Source: Aquaspirillum sp. LM1 | GTDB lineage: Bacteria > Pseudomonadota > Gammaproteobacteria > Burkholderiales > Aquaspirillaceae | NCBI RefSeq assembly: GCF_002002905.1 | Contig: NZ_CP019509.1 | Coordinates: 2,971,001 to 3,035,000, forward strand | Length of the DNA: 64,000 nucleotides | Reading direction: 5' to 3' | Shown: one piece after another, positions 28,329-36,224 of the stretch | How positions within the stretch are numbered: position 1 is the stretch's first letter | Layout of the letters: each line of letters begins with the position of its first letter | The notes under the pieces: model-generated | What the model was told of the DNA's origin: nothing | Databases searched by the model: none | The model's input: only the letters and a program-made list of their open reading frames with translations | Made by a program: the position numbers and the translations under genes

Positions 28329-28799
28329 TTAACGCTTGCCGTGGCGCGGCTGCGGCATGGCTTGATCGAACGCGGTTTTTTGCGTGTCGGTCAGCGTGTC
28401 GTAGAAGCGGCGGGTTTCGTCCTTCATCGCTTCCATCGACTTCATGCGCAGCTGCATATGCTCGCTCATGCGCTCCATCCGTTCCGGGGCGCGGGTGGGT
28501 GGGGTTTGCTCGCGCATTTTGTCAAACTGCTCGCGGTGCTGCTTGGCCTGTTCACGCACAAAGTCGGCATAACGCTGCCAGCCGGCTTGCTGGCCATTGC
28601 TGAGCTTGAGCGCGCTTTTGAGTTTATCCAGCCGGGCATCCACCTTGGCCGGGTCCATGGCGGCGTGCATGTGGCCCATCATGCGGCCATGCATCGGGCC
28701 ATCACATCCGGCGGGGGGCATCGCCCACGCCCCGGCAGACAGCAACCCGGCACTCACACCCACCACCACCAGCAGACGACGCAACGAGGTACGCAACAT
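28329..28799 (-). CDS. Spy/CpxP-like LTxxQ periplasmic protein
   Basis: A 156-aa exported protein. The signal peptide MLRTSLRRLLVVVGVSAGLL..AWA precedes a Met/His-rich start (MHGRMMGHMHAAM) and a long helical part with the LTDTQKTAFDQ form of the LTxxQ motif near residue 138. Related proteins are ATP-independent periplasmic chaperones or stress sensors. GGAGAA lies 7 nt before ATG 28799. The gene is divergent from an OmpR/EnvZ-type pair, the same logic as cpxP/cpxRA, so it is probably a target and modulator of that system (inference). The His/Met-rich N-terminus could bind metal. Confidence 0.82.
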   Translation of the reverse strand: MLRTSLRRLLVVVGVSAGLLSAGAWAMPPAGCDGPMHGRMMGHMHAAMDPAKVDARLDKLKSALKLSNGQQAGWQRYADFVREQAKQHREQFDKMREQTPPTRAPERMERMSEHMQLRMKSMEAMKDETRRFYDTLTDTQKTAFDQAMPQPRHGKR

Positions 28800-28995
28800 A
28801 ATCAGTTCTCCTTCACTCAGTTTGAGATGACACGGCCACGACCGCTGTCGTGATGGAGCCATTAAACGCCAGTGATGTAACCTGGGCATGTCCTGCCGCC
28901 GGCAAAATGTAACGTAGTGTTGCCAGCGCCAGACCGGTTAACTGCTGTTACCCGAAACTTGCCCGCAGGCCGGAACGGCGTTGGATAATGCCGGC

Positions 28996-29733
28996 ATGGA
29001 TACTGCTGATCATCTGCTGGTCGTTGACGACGACCGCGACATTCGCGAACTGCTGACCAACTACCTCACCCGCAATGGCTTTCGCGCCACGGCGGTGGCC
29101 GACGGGCGTGCCATGCGCGCCGCACTGGCGGCGCATGCGTTTGATCTGGTGGTGCTGGACGTGATGCTGCCCGGCGAAGACGGCCTGACCCTGTGCCGCG
29201 AACTGCGCGCGCGCTCCAACCTGCCGATTCTGATGCTGACCGCGCGCGGCGACGACCTCGACCGCATTGTCGGGCTGGAGATGGGGGCTGATGATTACCT
29301 GCCCAAGCCGTTTAACCCGCGTGAACTGCTGGCGCGGATCAAGGCCGTGCTGCGCCGGGCGCGCTCCCTGCCAGACAATCTGCACGCGCCACAGCACAGC
29401 TTTGCCCGGTTTGACGGCTGGACGCTGAACTTCGACACCCGCACCCTGCACGACCCAGCCGGTGAGGCAGTGGAATTGTCTGGTGCCGAGTTTCGTTTGC
29501 TGAAAATCTTTGTCGAGCGCCCGCACCGGGTGCTCAACCGTGACCAGCTGATGGACCTGCTGCATGGCCGCGATACCGAGCCATTTGACCGCAGCATTGA
29601 TGTGCAGGTCAGCCGCCTGCGCCAGCGCCTGGGCGACGACGCCCGCGAGGCGCGGCTGATCAAAACCGTGCGCGGTGAAGGCTATGTGTTCACGGCACCG
29701 GTCAGCTTGTCTGGAGAGCCGGCATGCGACTGA
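28996..29733 (+). CDS. OmpR/PhoB-family response regulator
   Basis: A 245-aa cytoplasmic regulator. The receiver domain (residues about 6-120) has the acidic pair DDD near 12-14, the phospho-Asp in LVVLDVMLPGEDG near 54 and the Lys in LPKPF. The winged-helix DNA-binding domain (about 140-235) includes LSGAEFRLLKIFVERPHRVL and VSRLRQRLGDD. ATG 28996 is preferred over TTG 28981. It overlaps the sensor kinase gene by 10 bp. In the 196-bp divergent region, TGTAAC words occur around 28875 and 28909; they are candidate operator half-sites but were not tested. Confidence 0.92.
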   Translation: MDTADHLLVVDDDRDIRELLTNYLTRNGFRATAVADGRAMRAALAAHAFDLVVLDVMLPGEDGLTLCRELRARSNLPILMLTARGDDLDRIVGLEMGADDYLPKPFNPRELLARIKAVLRRARSLPDNLHAPQHSFARFDGWTLNFDTRTLHDPAGEAVELSGAEFRLLKIFVERPHRVLNRDQLMDLLHGRDTEPFDRSIDVQVSRLRQRLGDDAREARLIKTVRGEGYVFTAPVSLSGEPACD

Positions 29734-31058
29734 TGCCCCGCTCGCTGTTTGCCCGGCTGGCGTGTTTGCTGGTGGCCGCGGTGGCAGTGGCCCTGGCGGC
29801 CAGCACCTGGCTGATGCACCGTGACCGGGGCGAGCAGTATCTGCGCAGCCGCATCGAGTTCAATGCCCACCGGCTGACCGATCTGGCGCGCTGGTACGAC
29901 TCGCTTGGCCGCGCCGAACGCGAGCGCCTGGCCCCGCTGGTGTCCCTGCCTGGCCTGCGCATCCGCCTGGCCGTGCCTGGTGCCCGCCCGCCCGAGCGCG
30001 AGTTTTTGCCGCCCGGCGCACAATTGCTCGAACTGGCGCTGCGTGACGCTGATCCGCAGCGCAGCGTGGAACTGCACCGGATCGAGCGCCAGCCGCCCGA
30101 CCTGGATGCCCCGCCGGGCCGGCGCGTGCAAGTGTGGTTGCGCCTGGCCGATGGCGACTGGATGGTGGCGCAGGTGCGCCTGACCGGCGGCGGTCACGCG
30201 CCGCCGCCCCCGCCGTTTCTTGGCCAGCTGGCCGCCACCCTGGCAGCGGTACTGCTGGTGGCACTGATTGCCGCGCGCAGCATGACCCGCCCGCTGGATC
30301 AACTGGCCGATGCCGCCGATGCGCTGGGGCGCGACCTGAAACGGCCACCGCTGACCTTGCGCGGCGCGCAGGAAGTCCAGCGCGTTGCCCAGGCGTTCAA
30401 CCGCATGCAGGCGCAATTGCTTGAGCACCTGGACACCCGGATCAAGCTGCTGGCGGCGATGAGCCACGACCTGAAAACGCCAATTACCCGGCTGAAGCTG
30501 CGCGCCGAACTGCTCGACGAGGACGAGGTGCGGGAAAAATTCATCCGCGACCTGGATGAAATGCAGGCGCTGGTACAGGAAACCCTGGCCTATCTGCGCG
30601 ATGAAGTGGCCGGAGTCAGCCCCGAGCTGTGCGACCTCAACAGCCTGCTCGACGCCTGGCTGGCCGACCGCGCCGAACTGGGCCAGCAGCCGCAGCGCCA
30701 CGGCCAGGCACAACGCCCCTTGCGCACCGCCCCGGCAGCGCTGCGCCGGATTGTGGACAACCTGCTGGACAATGCTTACCGCTATGCACCGGGCGACGTC
30801 AGCCTGACGTTGCACGACGAGGGCGATAGTGTGACCCTGAGCATTCGTGACCACGGGCCGGGGATTCCCGCCGAGCAGTTGGAACGGGTGTTCGAGCCGT
30901 TTTACCGGCTGGACAGCTCACGCAATCGCAGCCTGGGCGGCAGCGGCCTGGGCCTGACCATTGCCCGCCATCTGGCCCATCAACTGGGCGGCAGCTTGCG
31001 GCTGGATAGCCCGGCGGAGGGTGGGTTGTGCGCGGTGGTGTGTTTGCCAAGGCGTTAA
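29724..31058 (+). CDS. EnvZ-type sensor histidine kinase
   Basis: A 444-aa membrane kinase. An N-terminal helix (about residues 9-28) is followed by a periplasmic domain of about 130 residues and a second helix about 168-190 (LAATLAAVLLVALIAARSM). HAMP spans 190-243, HisKA has phospho-His in LAAMSHDLKTPITRL near residue 250, and HATPase has N-box DNLLDNAYRY, DHGPGIP and GGSGLGLTIA. It phosphorylates the preceding regulator. The ATG at 29724 lies inside the regulator gene, coupling translation. The signal is not known; the divergent LTxxQ protein points to envelope stress or metal. Confidence 0.92.
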   Translation: MRLMPRSLFARLACLLVAAVAVALAASTWLMHRDRGEQYLRSRIEFNAHRLTDLARWYDSLGRAERERLAPLVSLPGLRIRLAVPGARPPEREFLPPGAQLLELALRDADPQRSVELHRIERQPPDLDAPPGRRVQVWLRLADGDWMVAQVRLTGGGHAPPPPPFLGQLAATLAAVLLVALIAARSMTRPLDQLADAADALGRDLKRPPLTLRGAQEVQRVAQAFNRMQAQLLEHLDTRIKLLAAMSHDLKTPITRLKLRAELLDEDEVREKFIRDLDEMQALVQETLAYLRDEVAGVSPELCDLNSLLDAWLADRAELGQQPQRHGQAQRPLRTAPAALRRIVDNLLDNAYRYAPGDVSLTLHDEGDSVTLSIRDHGPGIPAEQLERVFEPFYRLDSSRNRSLGGSGLGLTIARHLAHQLGGSLRLDSPAEGGLCAVVCLPRR

Positions 31059-31194
31059 GTTGCGCGTGACATGGCGCGGGGCACCGCCACATCGCCAGCC
31101 TCTCTCGCCAGGTTTTTTGCTGGTGTCTGACCCGGTGCGCGGCAAGCCCCGCCGTTCAGAGCGGGGAAGGATAGCGCGGACGGCGTAGCCGTCC

Positions 31195-31223
31195 TTGCCG
31201 TCGATGGGGGTGGACTGTATAAA
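31195..31223 (+). promoter_or_regulatory. sigma-70 promoter of tnpB inside the element
   Basis: TTGCCG (31195-31200) and TATAAA (31218-31223) with a 17-bp spacer, ending 8 bp before the tnpB ATG, so the transcript would be nearly leaderless. The same elements are preserved in the 10.7-kb remnant. Confidence 0.6.
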
Positions 31224-31231
31224 ATACCAGT

Positions 31232-32535
31232 ATGCAACGCCTTCAAGCCTACAAATACGAATTGCGGCCAGACGGCCAGCAAGAGCGGCAAATGCGCCGC
31301 TTCGCTGGCTCGTGCCGCTTCGTGTTCAACAAGGCATTGGCCTTGCAAAAGGAGCACTACGAGCAAGGCAAGAAAAAGCTCGGCTATCAGGGCTGTGCAA
31401 GCTGCTCACCGAGTGGCGCAATGGATCTGAAACGCCGTGGCTGGCCGATGCGCCCGTTCATCCGCTGCAACAGACGCTCAAGGACCTGGAGCGCGCTTAC
31501 GCCAACTTCTTCGCCAGACGCGCTGATTTTCCGCGTTTCAAGAAGAAGGGCCAGTCCGACAGCTTTCGCTATCCAGACCCGAAACAGATCAAGCTCGACC
31601 AGGCCAACAGCCGAATCTTCCTGCCCAAGCTCGGCTGGCTGCGCTACCGCAACAGCCGGGAAGTGCTGGGGGTGGTGAAGAACGTGACCGTCAGCCAGTC
31701 CTGCGGCAAATGGTTCGTGTCGATCCAGACCGAACGCGAGGTCGAGCAGCCAATTCCAAAGGGTGGAGCAGTCGGCATCGACCTGGGCGTGGTGCGCTTT
31801 GCCACGCTCTCGGATGGCGCGTTCCATGCCCCGCTCAACAGCTTCAAGCGACACGAGACGGCCTTGCGCCGCGCGCAGCAGGCCATGAGCCGCAAGACCA
31901 GATTCAGCAGCAACTGGAAGAAGGCAAAGTCCAGAATCCAGCGCATTCACGCCCGCATCGGCAACGCCCGCCGCGACTTCCTGCACAAAGCCACGACCAC
32001 GATCAGCCAAAACCACGCGATGGTGTGTATCGAGGACTTGCAAGTGAGAAACATGTCCAAGTCGGCAGCAGGCAGCCCCGAAAAGCCGGGGAAGCAGGTT
32101 CGGGCCAAGTCCGGCCTGAACAAGTCCATCCTCGATCAAGGATGGGCCGAGTTCCGCTGCCAATTGGACTACAAACTGGCGTGGAACGGCGGGCATCTCA
32201 TCACCGTGCCGGCACAGAACACCAGCCGCACCTGTCCGTGCTGCGGCCATGTGTCGGCGGACAACCGCCAGACGCAAGCCCGGTTCCAGTGTGTTGAGTG
32301 CGGTTTTAAGGAAAACGCCGATGTGGTCGGCGCGATCAACATCCTGTCTTGCGGGATGCAACGATTGCGAGACGAAGGGCAGGACACGGCGGACGCTTCC
32401 GCCGGGCGGGAAGCCGCAGCCCGGATCGCCTGTGAAGTGAGCGGTGCAGTCATGCCGCCAGCAGCAGGAACCCGCCGAAGCGACTTATGCCGGCTCGATG
32501 CCGGGATGAGCGCCGTAGGAATCCCCCGACTTTAG
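31232..32535 (+). pseudogene. tnpB: TnpB RNA-guided nuclease gene with a -1 frameshift
   Basis: The frame starting ATG 31232 encodes MQRLQAYKYELRPDGQQERQ through KKKLGYQG, then loses similarity. The TnpB frame resumes as GLCKLLTEWRN from about 31390 and continues to the stop at 32535. The joined product would be about 434 aa. RuvC motifs are intact: GIDLGVVRFATLSDG (Asp), VCIEDLQVRNMSKSA (Glu), NADVVGAINIL (Asp), with the zinc finger CPCCGH..CVECGF. Relatives read LGYAGLCKLL, so loss of one base in the GCA codon near 31386 explains the break. Programmed slippage at the upstream AAAAAG is possible but less likely. Confidence 0.88.
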
Positions 32536-32552
32536 GCGGGGGAGGATGTCAA
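32380..32552 (+). ncRNA. predicted omega/reRNA region of the TnpB element
   Basis: In IS200/IS605 elements the guide RNA is made from the 3' end of tnpB through the right-end hairpin, with the guide taken from adjacent host DNA. Here the corresponding stretch covers the C-terminal tnpB codons and the hairpin at 32523-32542. The host-derived guide would begin after about 32552 (AGTTGCCATCC..). The limits are inferred by analogy, not read from a conserved RNA model. Confidence 0.45.
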
Positions 32553-32603
32553 AGTTGCCATCCTGGTCTCACCCCGAGACCACACATCAGTTAAAATGCT
32601 GGC

Positions 32604-32837
32604 TTGGTTTGTAAAAAAATGACGAATTCATGGGTGTGGGCAAGGCGATTTGCTTCAGCGGTTGAGTGGGAGACGACGCTTGAGCGCTATGTGAACACTT
32701 ACAACCAGCAGATTCCGCAGCGTGCGCTCAACCTTCTTTCGCCCATTCTGGTGCTGAAAGAATGGCAGAAGAAGAAACCCGAATTGTTCAAGAAGTGCGT
32801 TTATAACCAGGCGGGACTTGACGCTCTGGGTTCTTGA
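32604..32837 (+). pseudogene. C-terminal remnant of an IS481/IS3-like transposase
   Basis: About 60 meaningful codons from roughly 32660: TTLERYVNTYNQQIPQRALN and LSPILVLKEWQKKKPELF. This is the end of an rve-type integrase core, where the Y..YN...PQ.AL pattern is conserved. The catalytic DDE part is absent; the upstream 50 bp of the ORF (a TTG start, VCKKMTNSW) is unrelated sequence. It is a decayed insertion sequence tail between the TnpB element and the toxin-antitoxin pair. Confidence 0.7.
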
Positions 32838-32851
32838 GGCCACCGTAAAAC

Positions 32852-33286
32852 ATGCCCACTCAAACGCTCCCTTCCCCGCTCGCCCACGCCCTCACCCCAG
32901 ACGGCCTGATTGTGTGCACCTTGCGCGCACTCTGGCCCGAAGCGCTGGCGGTGTATGCTTTTGGCAGCCAGATGCAAGGTCAGGCCGGCCCTGACAGCGA
33001 TCTTGATCTGGCGCTATTGCTACCCGCTTATGCCGACCCCCTAGTACGCTGGGATGTGGCCCAGCAGCTGGCGATTGCGCTGGGCTGTGACGTGGATTTG
33101 CTCGACCTGCGTGCTGCCAGCACGGTGATGCAATATCAGGTGATTACCACGGGCCAATGTCTTTGGGCGCAGCAGCCGGCAGCGGGTTTGTTTGAATGCT
33201 TTGTGTTGAGCGAGAAACTGGATTTTGACGCCGCTCGCGCCGGGTTGCTGGCGGATATTGCCCAGCAAGGAAAAGTCTATGCGTGA
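32852..33286 (+). CDS. mntA: MntA-type nucleotidyltransferase antitoxin
   Basis: A 144-aa protein of the minimal nucleotidyltransferase fold. The signature GS-x10-DxD is exact (GSQMQGQAGPDSDLDLAL, residues about 34-51), with a third acidic residue in CDVDLLDLR. In characterised pairs MntA adds AMP to a Tyr of HepT and so neutralises it. It lies directly upstream of, and overlaps by 8 bp, the HepT-like gene. It begins 15 bp after the transposase remnant, suggesting arrival with mobile DNA. Confidence 0.85.
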   Translation: MPTQTLPSPLAHALTPDGLIVCTLRALWPEALAVYAFGSQMQGQAGPDSDLDLALLLPAYADPLVRWDVAQQLAIALGCDVDLLDLRAASTVMQYQVITTGQCLWAQQPAAGLFECFVLSEKLDFDAARAGLLADIAQQGKVYA

Positions 33287-33701
33287 TGATGTGTTGTTCA
33301 ACAAGGCGGCCACGATTGAGCGTTGTGTGGCGCGGGCAAAAGAAGAATTCACCGCTGCTGGTGATTCTTTTGCTACTGATTTCACTCGCCAGGATGCGGC
33401 AGTGCTGAATGTGCAACGGGCGTGCGAAGCGGCGCTGGACATGGGGCAGCACTTGATTCGCCACGAAAAACTGGGCATTCCACAAAGCGCACGCGATGTG
33501 TTTGCTTTGTTGCATGCTGGCGGCTGGATTGATTCGGCCTTGGCGGTCAATCTGCAAAAGATGGTCGGATTTCGCAATATCGCCGTGCATGACTATCAGG
33601 CCTTGCTGATTCCGATTGTCACCGAGGTGATTCGTCATCATCTGGACGACTTTTTGCGCTACAGCCAGCATCTGCTTCAGCGCGCCCATAAGACCCCTTA
33701 G
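33279..33701 (+). CDS. hepT: HepT-like HEPN toxin (ribonuclease)
   Basis: A 140-aa helical protein from ATG 33279 (MRDDVLFNKAATIERCVARA). The HEPN catalytic motif Rx4HxY is RNIAVHDY near residues 105-112, the form in which Tyr is the AMPylation target of MntA. HepT-type toxins cleave RNA or tRNA. An upstream extension to 33225 lies inside mntA and is not used. The pair sits 275 bp upstream of nifB, between transposon scars and the nif promoter region. Confidence 0.87.
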   Translation: MRDDVLFNKAATIERCVARAKEEFTAAGDSFATDFTRQDAAVLNVQRACEAALDMGQHLIRHEKLGIPQSARDVFALLHAGGWIDSALAVNLQKMVGFRNIAVHDYQALLIPIVTEVIRHHLDDFLRYSQHLLQRAHKTP

Positions 33702-33710
33702 GCTCACCTC

Positions 33711-33770
33711 AAGAAACGCTAAAAATGGCCATTCCCACCCCAACGGGAATCCCGTATTTTGATTGTGTTG
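33711..33770 (+). repeat. dispersed REP-like repeat, copy 2 (diverged)
   Basis: AGAAACGCTAAAAATGGCCATTCCC, palindrome CCC.AACGGGAATCC, then TTTTGATTGTGTT. It shares order and spacing with the copies at 9001 and 52061. It lies just after hepT and may act as its terminator. Confidence 0.5.
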
Positions 33771-33844
33771 GGTTTGGCTTTTGGCAAAGGCGGTTCTGGG
33801 GCGATTGTGCCAGGCCGGTCATGCACGTTTTCTGTCCGGCTGCT

Positions 33845-33860
33845 TGTCCGTTTCCCGACA
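33845..33860 (+). promoter_or_regulatory. NifA upstream activator site of nifB
   Basis: TGT-CCGTTTCCCG-ACA fits the NifA consensus TGT-N10-ACA exactly and sits in a larger palindrome (GCTTGTC..GACAAGC). It lies about 75 bp upstream of the -24/-12 promoter. Confidence 0.8.
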
Positions 33861-33891
33861 AGCCACACGACACGACACGGTGGGTGTTCAA

Positions 33892-33904
33892 CAAGTAGTT
33901 GATA
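33892..33904 (-). promoter_or_regulatory. IHF-binding consensus in the nifB control region
   Basis: The minus strand matches WATCARNNNNTTR without mismatch, midway between the NifA site and the sigma-54 promoter. The surrounding sequence to 33916 is AT-rich, as expected for DNA bending by IHF. Confidence 0.6.
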
Positions 33905-33921
33905 TAAATCAATATTCCTCA

Positions 33922-33937
33922 TGGCGCGGGTTTTGCT
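33922..33937 (+). promoter_or_regulatory. sigma-54 -24/-12 promoter of nifB
   Basis: TGGCGC-GGGTT-TTGCT matches TGGCAC-N5-TTGCW with one change and keeps the GG/GC spacing. It is 38 bp upstream of the nifB start codon. Confidence 0.8.
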
Positions 33938-33975
33938 CGCATCCCTGTCAGCACCAGCTCTTGAGGAGTGTCATC

Positions 33976-35475
33976 GTGGAACTACCCGTTATCAGCAGCG
34001 CGCCCACCAGTGGCTCAGGCTGTTCATCCAGTGGCTGTGGCTCGGCGCCTGATGCCATGGCGCACTTGCCCGACGCGATCCGTCAAAAAGTGCAGGATCA
34101 CCCCTGTTACTCGGAAGACGCTCACCACTATTTTGCCCGCATGCATGTGGCAGTCGCGCCGGCCTGTAATATTCAGTGCAACTACTGTAACCGCAAATAC
34201 GATTGCGCCAACGAATCCCGCCCCGGCGTGGTGTCCGAGCTGCTCAACCCGCAGCAGGCCGTTACCAAGGTGCTGGCCGTGGCGGCCACCATTCCGCAAA
34301 TGACCGTACTGGGCATTGCCGGCCCCGGCGACCCCCTGGCCAACCCGTCGCGCACGTTTGAAACCTTCCGCGAGCTGTCGGAAAAAGCTCCGGACATCAA
34401 GCTGTGCCTGTCGACCAACGGCCTGACCCTGCCGCAGCATGTGGACGAGATTGCCAAACACAATATCGACCACGTCACCATCACCATCAACTGTGTGGAC
34501 CCGGAAATCGGCGCGCAGATCTATCCGTGGATTTTTTGGGAAAACCGGCGGATTCGCGGGGTGGAAGCGGCGCGCATCCTGATTGAGCAGCAGCAAAAAG
34601 GGCTGGAAATGCTCACCGCACGCGGGATTCTGGTCAAGGTCAACTCGGTGATGATTCCGGGGGTGAACGACCAGCATCTGAAAGAAGTGTCCAAGGTGGT
34701 CAAGGCCAAGGGTGCTTTCCTGCACAACGTGATGCCGCTGATTGCCGAAGCCGAGCACGGCACCTACTACGGCCTGATGGAGCAGCCTTCGCCCACGCCG
34801 GAAGAATTGCAGGCGCTGCAGGATGAATGCGGCGGCGATATGGCAATGATGCGTCACTGTCGTCAGTGCCGCGCCGATGCGGTGGGCCTGTTGGGTGAAG
34901 ATCGCGGTGCCGAGTTTACCCTGGACAAGCTGGAAGACATGCACGTCGATTATGAAGCGGCGATGCAAACCCGTCAGGAAGTGCGCGAAAACCTGCTGGA
35001 ACAGCTGGCCGCCAAGCGCGCCGGCGGTGCCCCGGCCCGTCCGGCTGGCGTGGCGGCAGACAGCCGGCCTGTGCTGATGGCGGTGGCCGCCAAAAACGGC
35101 GTGGTCAGCGAACACTTTGGCCATGCCCGTGAGTTTCTGGTGTACGAAGCCTCGCCAACCGGCGTGCGGTTGATGGGTCATCGCAAGGTAGACCTGTACT
35201 GCAACGGTGCCACTGACTGTGGCGATAGCGGCGAAGGCGGCCAGCCCGCCGGGTCGATTCTCGACCAGATCATTCACGCCCTGTCTGGCTGTGAGCAGGT
35301 GCTGTGCGCGCGGATTGGCTTTGAACCGTGGGGCCAGCTGGAGGCTGCCGGCATTCAGCCCAATGGCGAACACGCCATGGAGCCGGTGGAAGACGCCGTG
35401 CTGGCGGTGTATCAGGAAATGGCAGCTGCCGGCAAGCTGGCGGCTCCGGTCAGCAAACTGGACAAGGTGGCGTAA
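33976..35475 (+). CDS. nifB: NifB, FeMo-cofactor radical-SAM synthase
   Basis: A 499-aa protein. Radical-SAM cluster ligands are in VAPACNIQCNYCNRKYDC (CxxxCxxC, residues about 62-69). The core with GPGDPLANP and ILVKVNSVMIPGVND runs to about 330. A linker leads to a C-terminal NifX-like cofactor-binding domain (about 375-485) with VVSEHFGHAREF. NifB builds the carbide-containing NifB-co precursor of FeMo-co. GTG 33976 is chosen because GAGGAG lies 7 nt upstream and the N-terminus is Ser/Cys/Gly-rich as in relatives. It is the first gene of nif block 1 under sigma-54/NifA control and abuts the ferredoxin gene with no gap. Confidence 0.97.
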   Translation: MELPVISSAPTSGSGCSSSGCGSAPDAMAHLPDAIRQKVQDHPCYSEDAHHYFARMHVAVAPACNIQCNYCNRKYDCANESRPGVVSELLNPQQAVTKVLAVAATIPQMTVLGIAGPGDPLANPSRTFETFRELSEKAPDIKLCLSTNGLTLPQHVDEIAKHNIDHVTITINCVDPEIGAQIYPWIFWENRRIRGVEAARILIEQQQKGLEMLTARGILVKVNSVMIPGVNDQHLKEVSKVVKAKGAFLHNVMPLIAEAEHGTYYGLMEQPSPTPEELQALQDECGGDMAMMRHCRQCRADAVGLLGEDRGAEFTLDKLEDMHVDYEAAMQTRQEVRENLLEQLAAKRAGGAPARPAGVAADSRPVLMAVAAKNGVVSEHFGHAREFLVYEASPTGVRLMGHRKVDLYCNGATDCGDSGEGGQPAGSILDQIIHALSGCEQVLCARIGFEPWGQLEAAGIQPNGEHAMEPVEDAVLAVYQEMAAAGKLAAPVSKLDKVA

Positions 35476-35757
35476 ATGGCTCTGCAAATTGTCGATCTGT
35501 GCGTCAACTGCTGGGCGTGCGTGGACGTCTGTCCCAATCAGGCCGTGGTGGAAGACATCCCACACTTCCTGATCAACGACCAGGCCTGCACCGAGTGTCT
35601 GGGCGACCACGCCGAAGCGCAGTGTGCGGCGATTTGCCCGGTGGAAGGGGCCATTGTCAACGAGCTGGGCGAGCCGCTCAACCCGCCCGGCTCGCTGACC
35701 AACATTCCGCTGGAGAAGCTGCGCCAGCTGGGCCTGCTTGATCGGGAGGCCGCGTAA
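35476..35757 (+). CDS. nif-associated 2x[4Fe-4S] ferredoxin
   Basis: A 93-aa ferredoxin. The first cluster motif is CVNCWACVDVCP (CxxCxxCxxxCP). The second has the spread-out nif-type spacing CTECLGDHAEAQCAAICP, where CxxC is followed by about 8 residues before CxxxCP. Such FdxN-like proteins follow nifB and probably supply electrons for NifB-co synthesis or to nitrogenase reductase. It starts directly after the nifB stop and its own stop overlaps the next ATG by one base, so it is tightly coupled. Confidence 0.9.
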   Translation: MALQIVDLCVNCWACVDVCPNQAVVEDIPHFLINDQACTECLGDHAEAQCAAICPVEGAIVNELGEPLNPPGSLTNIPLEKLRQLGLLDREAA

Positions 35758-36224
35758 TGGCCGAGCTGATCTTTTATGAAAAGCCCGGCTGCCAGGGCAA
35801 CGCCCGACAAAAAGCCCTGCTGCGTTCGGCTGGCCACCAGCTGACCGTGCGCAATCTGCTGACCGAACCATGGACAGCGGAGCGCCTGCAGGGGTTTTTT
35901 GGCGATCTGCCGGTGGCGCAGTGGTTCAACCGCAACGCCCCTGCAGTGAAGTCTGGCGAGGTCAACCCCGACGCGCTGGACGCCAGCAGCGCGCTGGCGC
36001 TGATGGTGAAGCGACCGATCCTGATCCGTCGCCCGCTGCTGGAGCTGGGCGACGAGCGCTGGGTGGGCTTTGACCCGGCGGCGCTGGATGCGCGCATCGG
36101 CCTGAATGGCGTGGCAGTGCCCAACGGCAATCTGGAAGCCTGTTCACACCACGGCGCCGACGCGGCGGCGCATGCCGCCGCGTGCCATGCAGAGGGGCAC
36201 GCACATGAACATTGTTCACCCTGA
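35757..36224 (+). CDS. ArsC/Spx-like nitrogenase-associated protein (NifO-like)
   Basis: A 155-aa thioredoxin-fold protein. LIFYEKPGCQGNARQKALL holds a single N-terminal Cys in place of CxxC, followed by PWTAERLQGFFG, WFNRNAPAVKSGE and VKRPILIRRPLLEL, as in ArsC-family nitrogenase-associated proteins found beside nifB. The C-terminus is His/Ala-rich (HHGADAAAHAAACHAEGHAHEHC) and may bind metal. The role is not established; relatives have been linked to Mo handling or nitrate tolerance. It overlaps the ferredoxin by 1 bp and the flavodiiron gene by 20 bp. Confidence 0.8.
   Translation: MAELIFYEKPGCQGNARQKALLRSAGHQLTVRNLLTEPWTAERLQGFFGDLPVAQWFNRNAPAVKSGEVNPDALDASSALALMVKRPILIRRPLLELGDERWVGFDPAALDARIGLNGVAVPNGNLEACSHHGADAAAHAAACHAEGHAHEHCSP

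Larger units (their letters stand above)
31132..32552 (+). mobile_element. IS200/IS605-type element encoding only TnpB
   Basis: The left end begins CCGGTGCGCGGC after TGAC (31128-31131) and contains a subterminal GCCGTTCAG-type hairpin. The right end holds the hairpin CCCCCGACTTTAGGCGGGGG (32523-32542) and finishes near GGATGTCAA (about 32552). No inverted terminal repeats or target duplication are seen, as expected for this superfamily. No TnpA (Y1 transposase) gene is present. With tnpB frameshifted, the copy is probably immobile unless helped in trans. A second left end, in opposite orientation, lies at 10692-10861. Confidence 0.85.

Noticed and set aside
31361-31392. Programmed -1 frameshift in tnpB at AAAAAG
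   Set aside because: TnpB genes are not known to use programmed frameshifting, and the zero frame stays TnpB-like (KKLGY) past the slippery run. A one-base loss near 31386 explains it better.
34024-35871. 615-aa minus-strand ORF
   Set aside because: Antisense to nifB and ferredoxin, which carry unmistakable motifs; the mirror frame has no domain.
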